From NCBI RefSeq assembly GCF_000223985.1, contig NZ_AFWV01000005.1, positions 1 to 64,000 on the forward strand: a stretch of DNA of 64,000 bases, read 5' to 3'. The position numbers and the translations under genes were made by a program. Position 1 is the stretch's first letter. Every line of letters begins with the position of its first letter. Shown in pieces: positions 34,179 through 43,235 of the stretch. This DNA comes from Thiocapsa marina 5811. Its GTDB lineage: Bacteria; Pseudomonadota; Gammaproteobacteria; Chromatiales; Chromatiaceae. The notes below the pieces were generated by a model. The model saw only the letters and a program-made list of their open reading frames with translations, did not search any database and was not told where the DNA came from.

Positions 34179-35624
34179 ATGCCGATCCCCATCGAGGTTC
34201 CGCAACGCGAGCGTTGGGCCCGCCTGCGCTTTGCGATCATCGGACCCTTGCTCGCCGCCCCGCCGTCGGACGGCGACTTGCAGGCGGCACTCGCCGCCTT
34301 GGCCGCCAAGACCTGGCGCCATCCCGTCACCGGCCTGGATGTTCGGTTCGGCGTGTCGACCCTGGAGCGCTGGTATTACGCGGCGCGCGCCGCGCCCGAT
34401 CCGGTGGCGGTGCTGCGCAATCGCGTGCGCGCCGACCGCGGGGCCTTCCCGAGCGTGCTGCCCGCCGCACGCGAGGCCCTGCAGGCGCAGTACCGCGACC
34501 ATCCCGGCTGGACTGCCCAGCTGCATCGCGACAACCTGGCCGCCACCCTCGCCGGCACCGCCACCGCGGTACCGTCCTATCCGAGCGTGCGGCGCTACTT
34601 GAAGGCGCAGGGGATGGTGCGTCGCGCCACCCCCAAGCGCGACACCGCCGGCGCGCTGGCCGCGCGCGATCGCCTGGAGCAACGCGAGGTCCGCAGCTTC
34701 GAGGTCGAGCACGTCTCGGCGCTCTGGCACCTGGATTTCCATCACGGCTCGCGCAAGGTGCTCACGGCGTCCGGAATTTGGCTCACGCCGCTGCTGTTCG
34801 GGGTCATGGACGATCGCTCGCGCCTGGTTTGTCACCTGCAGTGGTACACGCAGGAAACCGCCGAGGTGCTGGTGCATGGACTGTCGCAGGCGTTCATGAA
34901 GCGCGGCCTGCCGCGCGCCCTGATGACCGACAACGGCGCGGCGATGCTGGCCGAGGAGACGACCGCCGGACTGGCCCGTCTGGGCGTCCTGCACCAGACC
35001 ACCTTGCCCTATTCGCCCTATCAGAACGCCAAGCAGGAGGCCTTTTGGGGCCGCGTGGAAGGCCGCCTGATGGCGATGCTCGAAGGCGAGCCGGGGCTGA
35101 GCTTGGACACCCTCAACCGCGCCACCCAAGCCTGGGTCGAGCAGGAGTATCACCGCAGCACCCATTCGGAATTGGCCACCACGCCGCTGGCGCGCTATCT
35201 GGAGGGCCCGACCGTGGCGCGCCCCGGCCCGGACGCCGCTGCCCTGCGCGCGGCCTTTCGCATCGAGGTCGCCCGGCGCCAGCGCCAGGCCGACGGCACC
35301 GTCAGCCTGGCCGGCATCCGCCTGGAAATCCCCGCGCGCTACCGCGCCCTGGAGACGGTGCATCTGCGCTACGCGCGCTGGGATCTGGCCCATGTCGATC
35401 TGGTGGATCCGCACGGCGGCGTGATCTTGAGTCCCGTGCGCCCGCTGGATAAGGCCGCCAATGCCGGGGAGGCCCGCCGTGCGCTGGTGCCCGGCGCGCC
35501 CGCCCCGCAACCGAGCGCGCCCGGCGGCATCGCGCCGCTGCTGCGCCAGCTCCTCGAGACCCATGCCGCCACCGGTTTGCCGCCGGCCTATCTGCCTCTG
35601 AACACCGCCGAGGACACCCGATGA
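34179..35624 (+). CDS. DDE transposase/integrase (rve-type catalytic core)
   Basis: 481 aa. Catalytic core candidates: first Asp in ALWHLDFHHGSRKV (about 183), second Asp in PRALMTDNGAAMLAEE (about 250), Glu in SPYQNAKQEAFWGRVEGRL (about 285), a DDE arrangement. An N-terminal helical DNA-binding region (ERWARLRFAIIGPLLAAPPS) precedes it and a Mu-type C-terminal beta domain follows. Its stop overlaps the ATPase start by 4 nt (ATGA), showing coupled translation of transposase and ATPase. Confidence 0.88.
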   Translation: MPIPIEVPQRERWARLRFAIIGPLLAAPPSDGDLQAALAALAAKTWRHPVTGLDVRFGVSTLERWYYAARAAPDPVAVLRNRVRADRGAFPSVLPAAREALQAQYRDHPGWTAQLHRDNLAATLAGTATAVPSYPSVRRYLKAQGMVRRATPKRDTAGALAARDRLEQREVRSFEVEHVSALWHLDFHHGSRKVLTASGIWLTPLLFGVMDDRSRLVCHLQWYTQETAEVLVHGLSQAFMKRGLPRALMTDNGAAMLAEETTAGLARLGVLHQTTLPYSPYQNAKQEAFWGRVEGRLMAMLEGEPGLSLDTLNRATQAWVEQEYHRSTHSELATTPLARYLEGPTVARPGPDAAALRAAFRIEVARRQRQADGTVSLAGIRLEIPARYRALETVHLRYARWDLAHVDLVDPHGGVILSPVRPLDKAANAGEARRALVPGAPAPQPSAPGGIAPLLRQLLETHAATGLPPAYLPLNTAEDTR

Positions 35625-36466
35625 ATGCGCGACTGCTCGCCCTCTACGGCCTGAAATGGCATCCCTTCTCCTCGGAGCTGCCGATCGAGGCCCTCTACAT
35701 CCCCCCGCGCGTGGAGCAGTTCCTATGGCGCATCGAGCAGGCGCAGATCCGCGAAGGCGGGTTTGCGATGATCCACGGCGAACCGGGCACCGGCAAAAGC
35801 GTGGTGCTGCGTCTGCTCGCCGAGCGTCTCGCCCGGCTCCCGGATCTGAGCGTCGGCGCCATCGACCATCCCCAAAGCAGCCTCGGGGATTTCTACCGCG
35901 AACTCGGCGAGCTGTTCAGCGTCCCGCTGCGTCCGCACAACCGCTGGGGCGGCTTCAAGGCGCTGCGTGCCACCTGGCTCGGCCATCTGGAGACGACGCG
36001 TCGGCGTGCCGTGCTGCTGGTGGACGAGGCACAGGAGATGAGTCCCGCCGTGCTCAACGAGCTGCGCCTGCTCGCCAGCGCCCGCTTCGATTCCCAACCC
36101 CTGCTGTGCGTCGTCCTCGCCGGGGACACCCGCCTCACCGATCACCTGCGCCGCGAGGAGCTGCTGCCCTTGGGCTCGCGCATCCGCACCCGTCTGGCCA
36201 CCGAGCATGCGCGCCGCGAGGAGCTGCTCGCCTGCCTGCAACACCTGTGCGCCAGCGCCGGCAACGCCGCCCTCATGAGCGAGCCCCTGCAACACACCCT
36301 CTGCGACCACGCCGCCGGCAATTACCGCATCCTCGCCACCCTGGCCGCCGAGCTGCTCGCCGTCGCCGCCCAAACCGAGCGCCCCCACCTCGACGAGGCG
36401 CTCTTCCTCGAGGTCTTCACCCCGCCCGCCACCGCCACCCCGCGGCGCACGGCCTTGCCACGTTGA
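35621..36466 (+). CDS. ExeA/TniB-like AAA ATPase of the transposon
   Basis: 281 aa. Walker A is IHGEPGTGKSVVLRLLAERL (about residues 49-68), Walker B is RRAVLLVDEAQEMSPAVLNE (about 127-146), with sensor and arginine-rich region LPLGSRIRTRLATEHARREE. The start (ALYGLKWHPFSSELPIEALY) is typical of ExeA-type proteins encoded beside DDE transposases. By analogy with TniB/MuB, it probably handles target selection and transposase activation. Confidence 0.88.
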   Translation: MNARLLALYGLKWHPFSSELPIEALYIPPRVEQFLWRIEQAQIREGGFAMIHGEPGTGKSVVLRLLAERLARLPDLSVGAIDHPQSSLGDFYRELGELFSVPLRPHNRWGGFKALRATWLGHLETTRRRAVLLVDEAQEMSPAVLNELRLLASARFDSQPLLCVVLAGDTRLTDHLRREELLPLGSRIRTRLATEHARREELLACLQHLCASAGNAALMSEPLQHTLCDHAAGNYRILATLAAELLAVAAQTERPHLDEALFLEVFTPPATATPRRTALPR

Positions 36467-36483
36467 CCGACTCGGAGCAGCCC

Positions 36484-36714
36484 ATGACACAACCACAATC
36501 CCGCCAGACCCTGCAACCGATCGACCTTCCGCCGCTGCCCGACGAGGCCGCTGTTGCCCTGATCGAGGTGCTCAGGGAACTGCTCTTCCAATTCGAAGGC
36601 CACTACTTCGGCCAGCTGTGTCGGTATCACGCCGAGCACGCCGCCGAGCACCACCGGCGACAACCCGATCTGTTCGATGACGCCCCGGACTTCGACGATC
36701 CGCTGTTATTCTGA
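36484..36714 (+). CDS. Small conserved protein at the transposon 3' end
   Basis: 76 aa. ATG follows ggag at short spacing, 17 bases after the ATPase stop. Sequence: LPPLPDEAAVALIEVLRELL then FQFEGHYFGQLCRYHAEHAA with an acidic tail. Similar short proteins occur beside IS and transposon genes, with a conserved helix and the FEGHYF motif, but no function is known to me. Confidence 0.65.
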   Translation: MTQPQSRQTLQPIDLPPLPDEAAVALIEVLRELLFQFEGHYFGQLCRYHAEHAAEHHRRQPDLFDDAPDFDDPLLF

Positions 36715-36921
36715 TTCCCATCACCGCGCTTGACCCATCGCGCGATGCCGGCTCGACACGCCGGTCGCGCGAGGCGGGGAGACCGCTTCGCCGACCCCCA
36801 TCACGCAACTTGATCGCGCCACCATCAAATTGGCTGACCGCACTCACCTGCGGCAACACGCTCGCGCCCACGCCTACCCGGGACTAAGCGCCTTCGCTTC
36901 GCTCCCCATGGCGCGCAGCGC

Positions 36922-37767
36922 ACGCACTGGACCCACGCCACGCTCGCCGAGGAGGCGATCGCGCGCGGCATCGTCACGGAGATCTCCGCCCACTCCATCG
37001 GTCGCTTCCTGCGCGAGGTCGACCTGAAGCCGCATCGCACCCGCGGCTGGATCAACAGTCCGCGCGATGCGCAGTTCGAGGAGAAATGCCGCGATGTCTG
37101 CGAGACTTACCGCTTGGCGCCCGAGCGTGCGGCCGCCGGGATCCAGACGCGCAGCATTGACGAAATGACCGGGGTGCAGGCCCTCGAGCGGGCGACCCAG
37201 ACCCTGCCGATGCGCTTGGGGCGGGCGGAGCGACGCAAGTTCGAGTATATCCGTCACGGCACCTTGACCCTCATCGCCTCCTTCGATGTCGCCACCGGCC
37301 AAGTCACCTATCGGCTCGGACCGACCCGCACCGAGGCGGACTTCGCCCGGTGGCTCGCCGAGCTGCTCGCCGGTCAAGACGCCGCCACGCACTGGCATCC
37401 GATCATGGACAACCTCAACATCCACGTCGCCGAAGCCGTGGTGCGCCTCGTCGCCGAGGCCATCGGCTTCACCGGCGACCTCGGCGTCAAAGGCAAACGC
37501 GGCATCCTCAAGTCGGTACCCACTCGCGAGAAATTCCTGCGCGACCCGAGCCACCGCATCGTGATTCATTTCACCCCGAAACATGCCTCCTGGCTCAACC
37601 AGATCGAGATGTGGTTCTCGATCCTCGCGCGCAAAGTCATTCGTCGCGGCAGCTTCACGTCGGTCGAGGACCTTCAAAAGAAGATGTCCGAATTCATCGA
37701 CGTCTTCAACGCCACGATGGCCAAGCCGTTTCGCTGGACCTATCAGGGCAAACCCCTTGCCGCTTGA
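36922..37767 (+). pseudogene. IS630-family transposase, 3' part
   Basis: Continues the gene cut at 33140, resuming with [18 protein letters not shown]. The catalytic DDE positions are all in this half: D in [11 protein letters not shown] in [13 protein letters not shown], and E in [18 protein letters not shown]. No stop codons interrupt it, so the insertion is probably recent and the half-gene is otherwise intact. It ends with [14 protein letters not shown]. Confidence 0.88.
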
Positions 37768-37819
37768 GCGCCGAGAACGGTCTCGGGATTTCTACCGCGG
37801 AGCAGTAGTCTGTTCCATG

Positions 37820-39002
37820 CCTACCCGGTTGCTTCCCACAGCGAGACAGGCATATTCTGCGCGCATGCCGAATACTGTACCGCCGGTACTTGACAACGCC
37901 GAAGTCCCTTCCCAAGCTCCAGCGAAACTTCCCCAACGATGCGGCCTGTATCGACTACCCGTACGCGCAAGGGTTTGCCAATGGCGTCGAGTGCCCGCGC
38001 TGCGGCGTCACTGGCGAACCCTTTCGCCTTGGCCACCGACCGGGGGTTGTGCGCTGCCGGAACTGTAGGCATGACACGAGCATAACAGCGAACGCCGTCA
38101 TGCACCGTAGCAAGGTTCTCATATCCAAGTGGTTTTGGCGCGCCTATCTTGTGACGCATGGCCCTCCCGTCATGAGCGCCCTCCGGTTCCAGAAGTGGAT
38201 GGGCATGTCTGGTTATGAAACAGCTTTCCAAATGCTCCATATGCTGCGTGCTGCGATGGTGCGCCCCAACCGGGACTTGATCGGCAGTGAGTATCCCGTC
38301 GAAGTCGGCGAGATGCTGGTTGGCGGCGCGACGCAAGGTGAAGGAAAAGGAGTTCGCCACAAGACGCCGGTCATCGGCGCCGTCGAAGTTCACCCACGTC
38401 AATCCATTCCGTTCGCGGGTAAGGATCCGAACCTGATCCGAGGACAATCGCACGAGGAAGCGAAAGGCGCTGCGCGAAAAGGTAGCCGGCGGAAGGCAGA
38501 ACCGAAGTCCGCCAAAGGCGGACATGGCCGGAATGTCGTTGCGGGGCGGCTCAGGCTTCAGGTTATTGCAAAACGTAAGCAGTAAACGCTGGTACCCTTT
38601 GTTCCGGCGACCGTGCGGCCCGGGGCGATTTTGCGCACTGACGGTTGGACTGGATACGTTCCTATGGAGGTCGCCGGGTATGCCCAAGAGCGTGTCGCCG
38701 TGCGTCGCGACCACGCAATTACCACGCGCACCTCCCAATGATCCACATTGTTTTTGGCAACCTGGATGAAGGGCTTCTCGGCACACATCATGGGGTCAGC
38801 TCCAAGCACCTTCAGGCTTACCTGAACGAGTTCGTCTTCCGGTTCAATCGTCGGTTCTGGTCGGCGGCTGCGTTCGACGCAGCGCTGCGAATTGGAACGC
38901 GTAATGCCGGGCCGCCCTATGCCGGAATCTACCAGGGCACCTGGATCCATCCAGCCGGCACGGCGCCACCGCAGGAGGCGGCGTGGGAGGCAACCGGATA
39001 GG
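37820..39002 (+). mobile_element. Decayed IS1595-family element
   Basis: The left end cctacccggttgcttcccac (37820-37839) pairs with the right end, whose complement is cctatccggttgcctcccac (38983-39002): 18 of 20 bases match. Between them lies a broken IS1595-type transposase. The same terminal sequence bounds the MITE at 2719-2912. No target duplication could be seen. Confidence 0.8.
37890..38960 (+). pseudogene. IS1595-family transposase, multiply frameshifted
   Basis: The first frame gives the zinc-ribbon N-terminus (VECPRCGVTGEPFRLG, VVRCRNCRHDTSITAN) and ISKWFWRAYLVTHG then MSGYETAFQMLHMLRAAM. The catalytic region is disturbed after about 38380. Further pieces, RTDGWTGYVPMEVAGYAQER (about 38637) and HGVSSKHLQAYLNEFVFRFN (about 38790), occur in other frames. 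At least two frameshifts and probably an insertion near 38400-38620 make it inactive. Confidence 0.8.
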
Positions 39003-39767
39003 TGCGGTTTGTTCTTCGTTTCTTGAATCTCGCGACCCCAGAGGTGGGCACGGATAGAGAATCCAAGCGCTTTTGCACGTCCTGTGCGGCCTGAAAAGTG
39101 AGGCTAGCGGGGACTCGAAGATCGATCAAGCGCCCACCAAGTGGCCGACGGACCTCGTGGTCAGTGCAAGCGCGCACTTTGTCGAGCGATGGGACGAGAT
39201 GTTGGGGCGTAGCGCGTAAGCGCGAGACGGCGGAGATGGCACCCTCTTTGCGGAGGATTAAGAGCGGCTATCAGGCGATACGCTGATCGAACGCGAAGTG
39301 GGGCTCGCGCTGGCCGGGGAGGTCCCAGTCCGGCATCGGCTCCGGCGCCGGCGCCGGCGCCGGCGCATCGTCCCATGCGGGAGGTCTGCGGGCGGGAGCG
39401 ATCGGCGGCGTCAGTGATGAGGACGCCTACTCTCCCAATGTCCGCTCTGGGTTGCAATGCCGCCGTCGTTGTTCGCAGCGCCGATGTCTCCTCTGGGTCC
39501 TGACCGGTCCGTCAGTCGCCGCATGGCGCGTGACCGGTATCAGGATTGAGGAGTCACCACGCTGCGAACGACCGGTGACGGCTTCCTGGAACACAGCGAT
39601 TGGTCGGTTGGCTCGGCTCGGTGGTCGTTCTGGGTCGTCAGCCGCCTTTGCTCGACATCGAACGGCTCGTCCGATTAAACGCGAATCAGCCTGTTCGGAG
39701 GCACTCCGCGGTATCCGCTTCGGTGATACTCGGGATCGGCAGCGTGCTTGCAGGGTCTGGCACGGCG
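39003..39767. other. Intergenic, no gene seen; GC microrepeat
   Basis: No frame has a ribosome-binding site plus coding character. A run of four to five cggcgc hexamers (about 39339-39366) is the only marked feature. The segment is probably decayed sequence between the IS1595 end and the next gene. Confidence 0.5.
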
Positions 39768-40190
39768 TCAGAATATCTGGATTCGCGGGTATTCATCCGC
39801 CATGTGCGCCCAGAAACCGCCGCTCCAGTCAAAGGGCACGGCGAGTAACCAGTCCGAGGGAGTGGCGGCAACAACGGTTTCCACCATCATTCGCCCACAG
39901 CCCTGCTGCGCGGAAGTCATTCCGTAGAATTGCACCACGTGGGTTTTCGTGTCGATCAGTAACTCGACGCCGATGATCCCCTCAGCGCCGACCGCCACGA
40001 CTGGACTCTGCTTCCCATCAGTCGATAGCTGGTTCGAGGCACTCAGCCTTCCCGGGAAGAGCTTGATGAAGCGAAGATCCGGAATCGTTGCCAGCGCTTG
40101 CGCGAGGACTTCATAGATCGGCTCGACACGGCGCAGCGTGCGAGCCTTCCGGATCCGTTCGCCGTCGATGAAGCGCTGTCGCCGCGGCAT
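39768..40190 (-). CDS. Hypothetical protein, possibly GNAT-like fold
   Basis: 140 aa starting MPRRQRFIDGERIRKARTLR. The alternating strands and helices (QSPVVAVGAEGIIGVELLID, HVVQFYGMTSAQQGCGRMMV, SDWLLAVPFDWSGGFWAHMA) resemble an acetyltransferase-like fold with a cofactor-loop-like QQGCGRMM. No confident family assignment. Codon use is typical of the genome and the frame is intact; no operon partner is adjacent. Confidence 0.55.
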   Translation of the reverse strand: MPRRQRFIDGERIRKARTLRRVEPIYEVLAQALATIPDLRFIKLFPGRLSASNQLSTDGKQSPVVAVGAEGIIGVELLIDTKTHVVQFYGMTSAQQGCGRMMVETVVAATPSDWLLAVPFDWSGGFWAHMADEYPRIQIF

Positions 40191-40381
40191 CCCCGTCTCC
40201 GCTGTTCATATAGGGTTACCCAAGCAGGACGAGGCTCTCTCGAACGTGGCATTTGATTATGGCTCATCTCGCTGATGGTGGGGCGGCGTTGTCCAACGCC
40301 AACGTCTCCTAGTGGATCTGAAGCGGCATCTAGGCTTAACCTCGACACTGCCGGGGCGCCGGCGCGCGCTTGCTTCTCCAA

Positions 40382-40410
40382 TTGATCCCCGCGTCTGCGG
40401 GGATGAACCG
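40382..40410 (+). repeat. Solitary type I-E CRISPR-repeat-like sequence
   Basis: The 29 bases centred on ccccgcgtctgcggggatga have a perfect 6-bp stem (CCCCGC/GCGGGG) and end gatgaaccg, agreeing at about 25 of 29 positions with common type I-E repeats (remembered consensus). A second start, gtgttccccg, occurs at 40436 after a 25-base gap. No further full copy, leader or cas gene is seen, so this is at most a relic. Confidence 0.45.
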
Positions 40411-40543
40411 CGTGGTGCGTGGGCACAAAGCGCCAGTGTTCCCCGAGGGCAATCAGCGCCAACCCGACCCCTCGCGCGGTCGATGTCCTTTCCTCGCCCC
40501 AGTGGCAGGTCGTCCGGCCTCCCAGACCTCGGAGCTTTGAGCC

Positions 40544-41254
40544 ATGTTTCTCGATCCATTCCACGCGGCCGAAGACGGCACACTGCGCATCTCCGCGCCG
40601 CAAGGCAGCGCCTTCGCCAAGGAGGTCGCGGGTGACTTCAATCCGATCCACGATGCGACGAATCCGCGTTTCTGTGCCCCCGGCGATCTCCTCTTTGCGC
40701 TTGTCCTCGCCGGATGTGGTCTTGCGAGTCGGATGACCTTTCGCTTCACCGGAATGGTCGGAGCGGATGCCGCATTGAATGTCATTCAGAGCGACGCCCG
40801 CGTCGTGGTCGAGACGGCCGACGGCAAGCCCTGCCTCGAGGTCGAGCGTTCGGGACCGGTGACCAGGGATTCGATCATGATTGAGTCGCTGGTGCGCCGC
40901 TACGTGGCCTTTCCGGGTCGGAATTTTCCGCACATCCTGGTGCCGCTCATGGAGCAGCAGGGTGTGATGATCAACCCGGATCGGCCCCTGGTGATCTATG
41001 ACCGGATGTCGTTCGAGCTGGACCGATTGGACTGCCCCGACGTGGACATTGCTCTGGAATCGACCGAGCTGGAGGTGAAGGGCAAGCGCGGCGAGGCCCG
41101 ACTCGGGTTCCGCCTGACTGCCGCCGGGGAGCCGGTCGGGCAGGGCGCGAAGACCCTCATCCTGAGCGGCTTGCGGGCCTATGAGCCCGAGGCGTTACAG
41201 GGGTTGGTCGAGCGCTATGCCGGGTGGAAGGCAGCCTGTCTCGCCGGCGTCTGA
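40544..41254 (+). CDS. DUF3581 family protein, hotdog/MaoC-like
   Basis: 236 aa. Contains SAFAKEVAGDFNPIHDATNP (about residues 22-41), matching the MaoC-type hydratase signature GDxNPIH, followed by FCAPGDLLFALVLAGCGLAS. The overall pattern matches DUF3581, a gammaproteobacterial family of unknown function. ATG 40544 is preceded by cggag. Monocistronic as far as seen. A hotdog-fold acyl-thioester binding or hydratase role is plausible but not shown. Confidence 0.8.
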   Translation: MFLDPFHAAEDGTLRISAPQGSAFAKEVAGDFNPIHDATNPRFCAPGDLLFALVLAGCGLASRMTFRFTGMVGADAALNVIQSDARVVVETADGKPCLEVERSGPVTRDSIMIESLVRRYVAFPGRNFPHILVPLMEQQGVMINPDRPLVIYDRMSFELDRLDCPDVDIALESTELEVKGKRGEARLGFRLTAAGEPVGQGAKTLILSGLRAYEPEALQGLVERYAGWKAACLAGV

Positions 41255-41858
41255 CCGCCTTATGGATGCTGGCTCGTGGGCTGCTCGGGCGGAGCTGGAA
41301 ATGCCCCCGCTCATCGACGTCGGCAAGCCTCAGGCTGCAATCCATGTCGGGCAGGGCGATGCAGTCATCCAAAGTGGGGGTTTCGGCGGTTTGGGCCAAA
41401 ACCCCCATGTATCGGCCGCGACGGAACGCCAACAGGATCGAAGAGTCACTCGCTTCCGGTTGATGGGAGACGGCTCCTGCCGACGGTCGGCGGTCGGCGA
41501 GCGGCGGCGGAGCTTCTGCTTGGATTCCCTCGTTGGACGTGGGGCGTCGCGAGCCGAACTGGCGGCTGCGCGAGATCCCAAGCAATAACCCGTCGAGTTA
41601 GGGTCGCCACAACCGTAGTAGAGCGTCAGTTAAACGGGTGCTCCAGCGGCGGTGGCAGCTCCGGATCAATCGTCATCACGATGCCCCTTGCCTGGCCAGA
41701 GGGGTGGGACGACCCTCCCTGTTCCAGGCGGACCGGCATTGAGTGCTCCGAGGGCGGTCACACGACTGTAGTGTCTACCCATGCGACGGCGCACGGATGC
41801 CTTGGTGACCGGTGCGGTACGCTACGGACGGACCCTGGGCCTAAAAAGGACGGTCAGC
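41255..41858. other. Intergenic with a recurring sequence block
   Basis: No supported gene. Bases about 41446-41487 (containing tgatgggagacggctc) recur in diverged form at about 42436-42478, on the same strand. The upstream part, read on the minus strand, gives a short coding-like stretch (GVLAQTAETPTLDDCI) without a start signal. Confidence 0.45.
41446..41487 (+). repeat. Direct intergenic repeat, copy A
   Basis: About 40 bases around gatgggagacggctc; the partner is at 42436-42478, about 80 percent identical by eye. The two copies flank the gene at 41859-42296. Confidence 0.5.
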
Positions 41859-42296
41859 GTGAGTTACTCGACCCGCATCTACATCCTCGGACCGGACGAC
41901 ACCCTTTACCGGCTGGCCAGCGCGACGTTCTCCCGCATGGTCGATGACCCCGAGAGCCACCGACTGGAGCGCTTCGCGGGCCAGCGCGTGCGGATGGCCG
42001 AGGTGATCGTGGAGGTGCGTGATCGGGCACCCTACGCCATCGTCCGGCTCGTCTACGAAATGCTCGGGTTCGATGCCGAAGGGCGGTTGGACCGCGATGC
42101 GTTCATACGCCGGAACGCGGCGTTGGCGGAACTGGCCATAGATCCCGTGATACCTCGAAGGGTGGACGCGGAGAAAGCCGTGGTTGACGCCGGCAGCCGC
42201 TTCGTCGCGCGCGGGGGATTCCGGCATCCTTCCGCGGCGCTGGAGCAGGAGATTCTGCGCGCAGCGCTCGACGCGGCGCCGTGCAAGCGGCTCTAG
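41859..42296 (+). CDS. Hypothetical protein
   Basis: 145 aa from GTG 41859, chosen because aaaaagga lies at good spacing; an ATG 78 nt upstream gives an unlikely basic extension. Begins VSYSTRIYILGPDDTLYRLA, with MAEVIVEVRDRAPYAIVRLV in the middle and an Asp/Arg-rich helical C-terminus. The pattern of short strands and an amphipathic helix suggests a small soluble domain. No family recognised and no operon partner. Confidence 0.6.
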   Translation: MSYSTRIYILGPDDTLYRLASATFSRMVDDPESHRLERFAGQRVRMAEVIVEVRDRAPYAIVRLVYEMLGFDAEGRLDRDAFIRRNAALAELAIDPVIPRRVDAEKAVVDAGSRFVARGGFRHPSAALEQEILRAALDAAPCKRL

Positions 42297-42699
42297 CGCA
42301 ATCGGGCTCAGGCGTCGGAGAAAGCACTGACCTGGAGGGGGACCGGCTCTGCCTTCCGGGTAGCGACTCCCACAGTCAACCCTCGAGACCGGAAAGTCCG
42401 GACGATATGCTTTTTCGTCGGCTCTCGGGATTCAAGAGTCGCTCACTTGCGGTCGATGGGAGACGGCTCTTGGCCGAACCCCCGACGCCCCGCAGTCCGG
42501 GATCAGGCGATGCCTGCGGTGGGTCTCATGCCGTGGGTTGCCCGGCCAGGGTGTCCTCGCGAGCTTCGGTCGGTGTCTCGAAACCGAGGCGTCGGGATCG
42601 AGAGCAAGCCGCTGAAGTCCAGCGTTGCGCGCGACGGGGAGTGGCGCAAATCAGGCCGCCCTGCGGGCCGGCGTGCGCCGGTGCAGGCGCAGCGGCATG
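42297..42699. other. Intergenic; second copy of the direct repeat
   Basis: Holds repeat copy B (about 42436-42478). Otherwise no gene, RNA or mobile-element signal was seen. It leads into the relaxase remnant on the minus strand. Confidence 0.45.
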
Positions 42700-43191
42700 C
42701 CGCTTTTAGGCCCGAGCGTGGTCTGAGGTTCCGGCTCCAAGGGCTGGCCCGGATGCAGGAGCTCGAACCGGTAGCGCTGCCCGATAGTCGCCAGGATCAG
42801 CGGGTCGCCGCCTCCGAGACTCATCATCACCGCAGCTCGGGCGGGCTGCTGCGCCATTCTCTGGAGGTCGGCTTCTTCGCCGCGCAGGCGTCGATGCTCC
42901 ACGTCTTCGCGCTGGATCACGAGCCCAAGGATCGAGGCGGCGTACGACCGGCCGGACGAGGTCGCGGTCATCCGTGTCGGTCATGCCTACCCCGTCCTGC
43001 AGGCCCCGGATCAATTCGGTTTGCCTGGCGAGCAGCGCGTCCACGTCGGACGCCGGCAGCCCCTTGATGAAGGGCGGGTAGCGCAGCAGGTCCTCGTCGG
43101 GATCGGGGGCCGATTCGGGAATCGCATCGGAACCCGGTGCGGGCGGCGGTGCGGCCGGCTTGGACCGGCGAAACAGATCGAAGAGTGTCAT
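42700..43191 (-). pseudogene. MobH/TraI-type relaxase N-terminal remnant with inverted internal segment
   Basis: Minus strand from ATG 43191: MTLFDLFRRSKPAAPPP, then DLLRYPPFIKGLPASDVDAL and RDLVRPVVRR, the start of MobH (TraI_2 domain) relaxases. The expected next block with the HHH motif is instead on the plus strand at about 42805-42935: ASETHHHRSSGGLLRHSLEV then FALDHEPKDR. Short inverted repeats (cgccgcctc at about 42808 and gaggcggcg at about 42933) bound it, indicating inversion. Downstream, the minus strand resumes with DPLILATIGQRYRFELLHPG. The gene is inactive. Confidence 0.7.
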
Positions 43192-43235
43192 CGGGGCATC
43201 CTGCACCGTCGCGGATGCGCCCGGCCATGGCGATA

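Larger units (their letters stand above)
33141..36921 (+). mobile_element. 3.8-kb transposon with DDE transposase and ExeA-like ATPase inserted in IS630
   Basis: Limits are set by where IS630 coding sequence stops (33140) and resumes (36922). It carries four same-strand genes: a zinc-ribbon protein, a DDE transposase, an AAA ATPase overlapping it by 4 nt, and a 76-aa protein. The composition (rve-type transposase plus partner ATPase) recalls Mu/Tn7/Tn5053-type logic. The first 309 bases have no gene. I saw no convincing terminal inverted repeat or target duplication, so the exact ends are provisional. Confidence 0.75.

Noticed and set aside
34125-35564. 479-codon minus-strand open frame opposite the DDE transposase
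   Set aside because: Shadow; the plus strand has the catalytic motifs and ATGA coupling to the ATPase.
39339-39366. cggcgc microrepeat as a functional site
   Set aside because: Short simple-sequence run in non-coding DNA with no associated gene or symmetry.
40382-40445. A functional CRISPR array
   Set aside because: Only one full repeat-like unit, a short 25-base gap to a partial unit and no cas genes.
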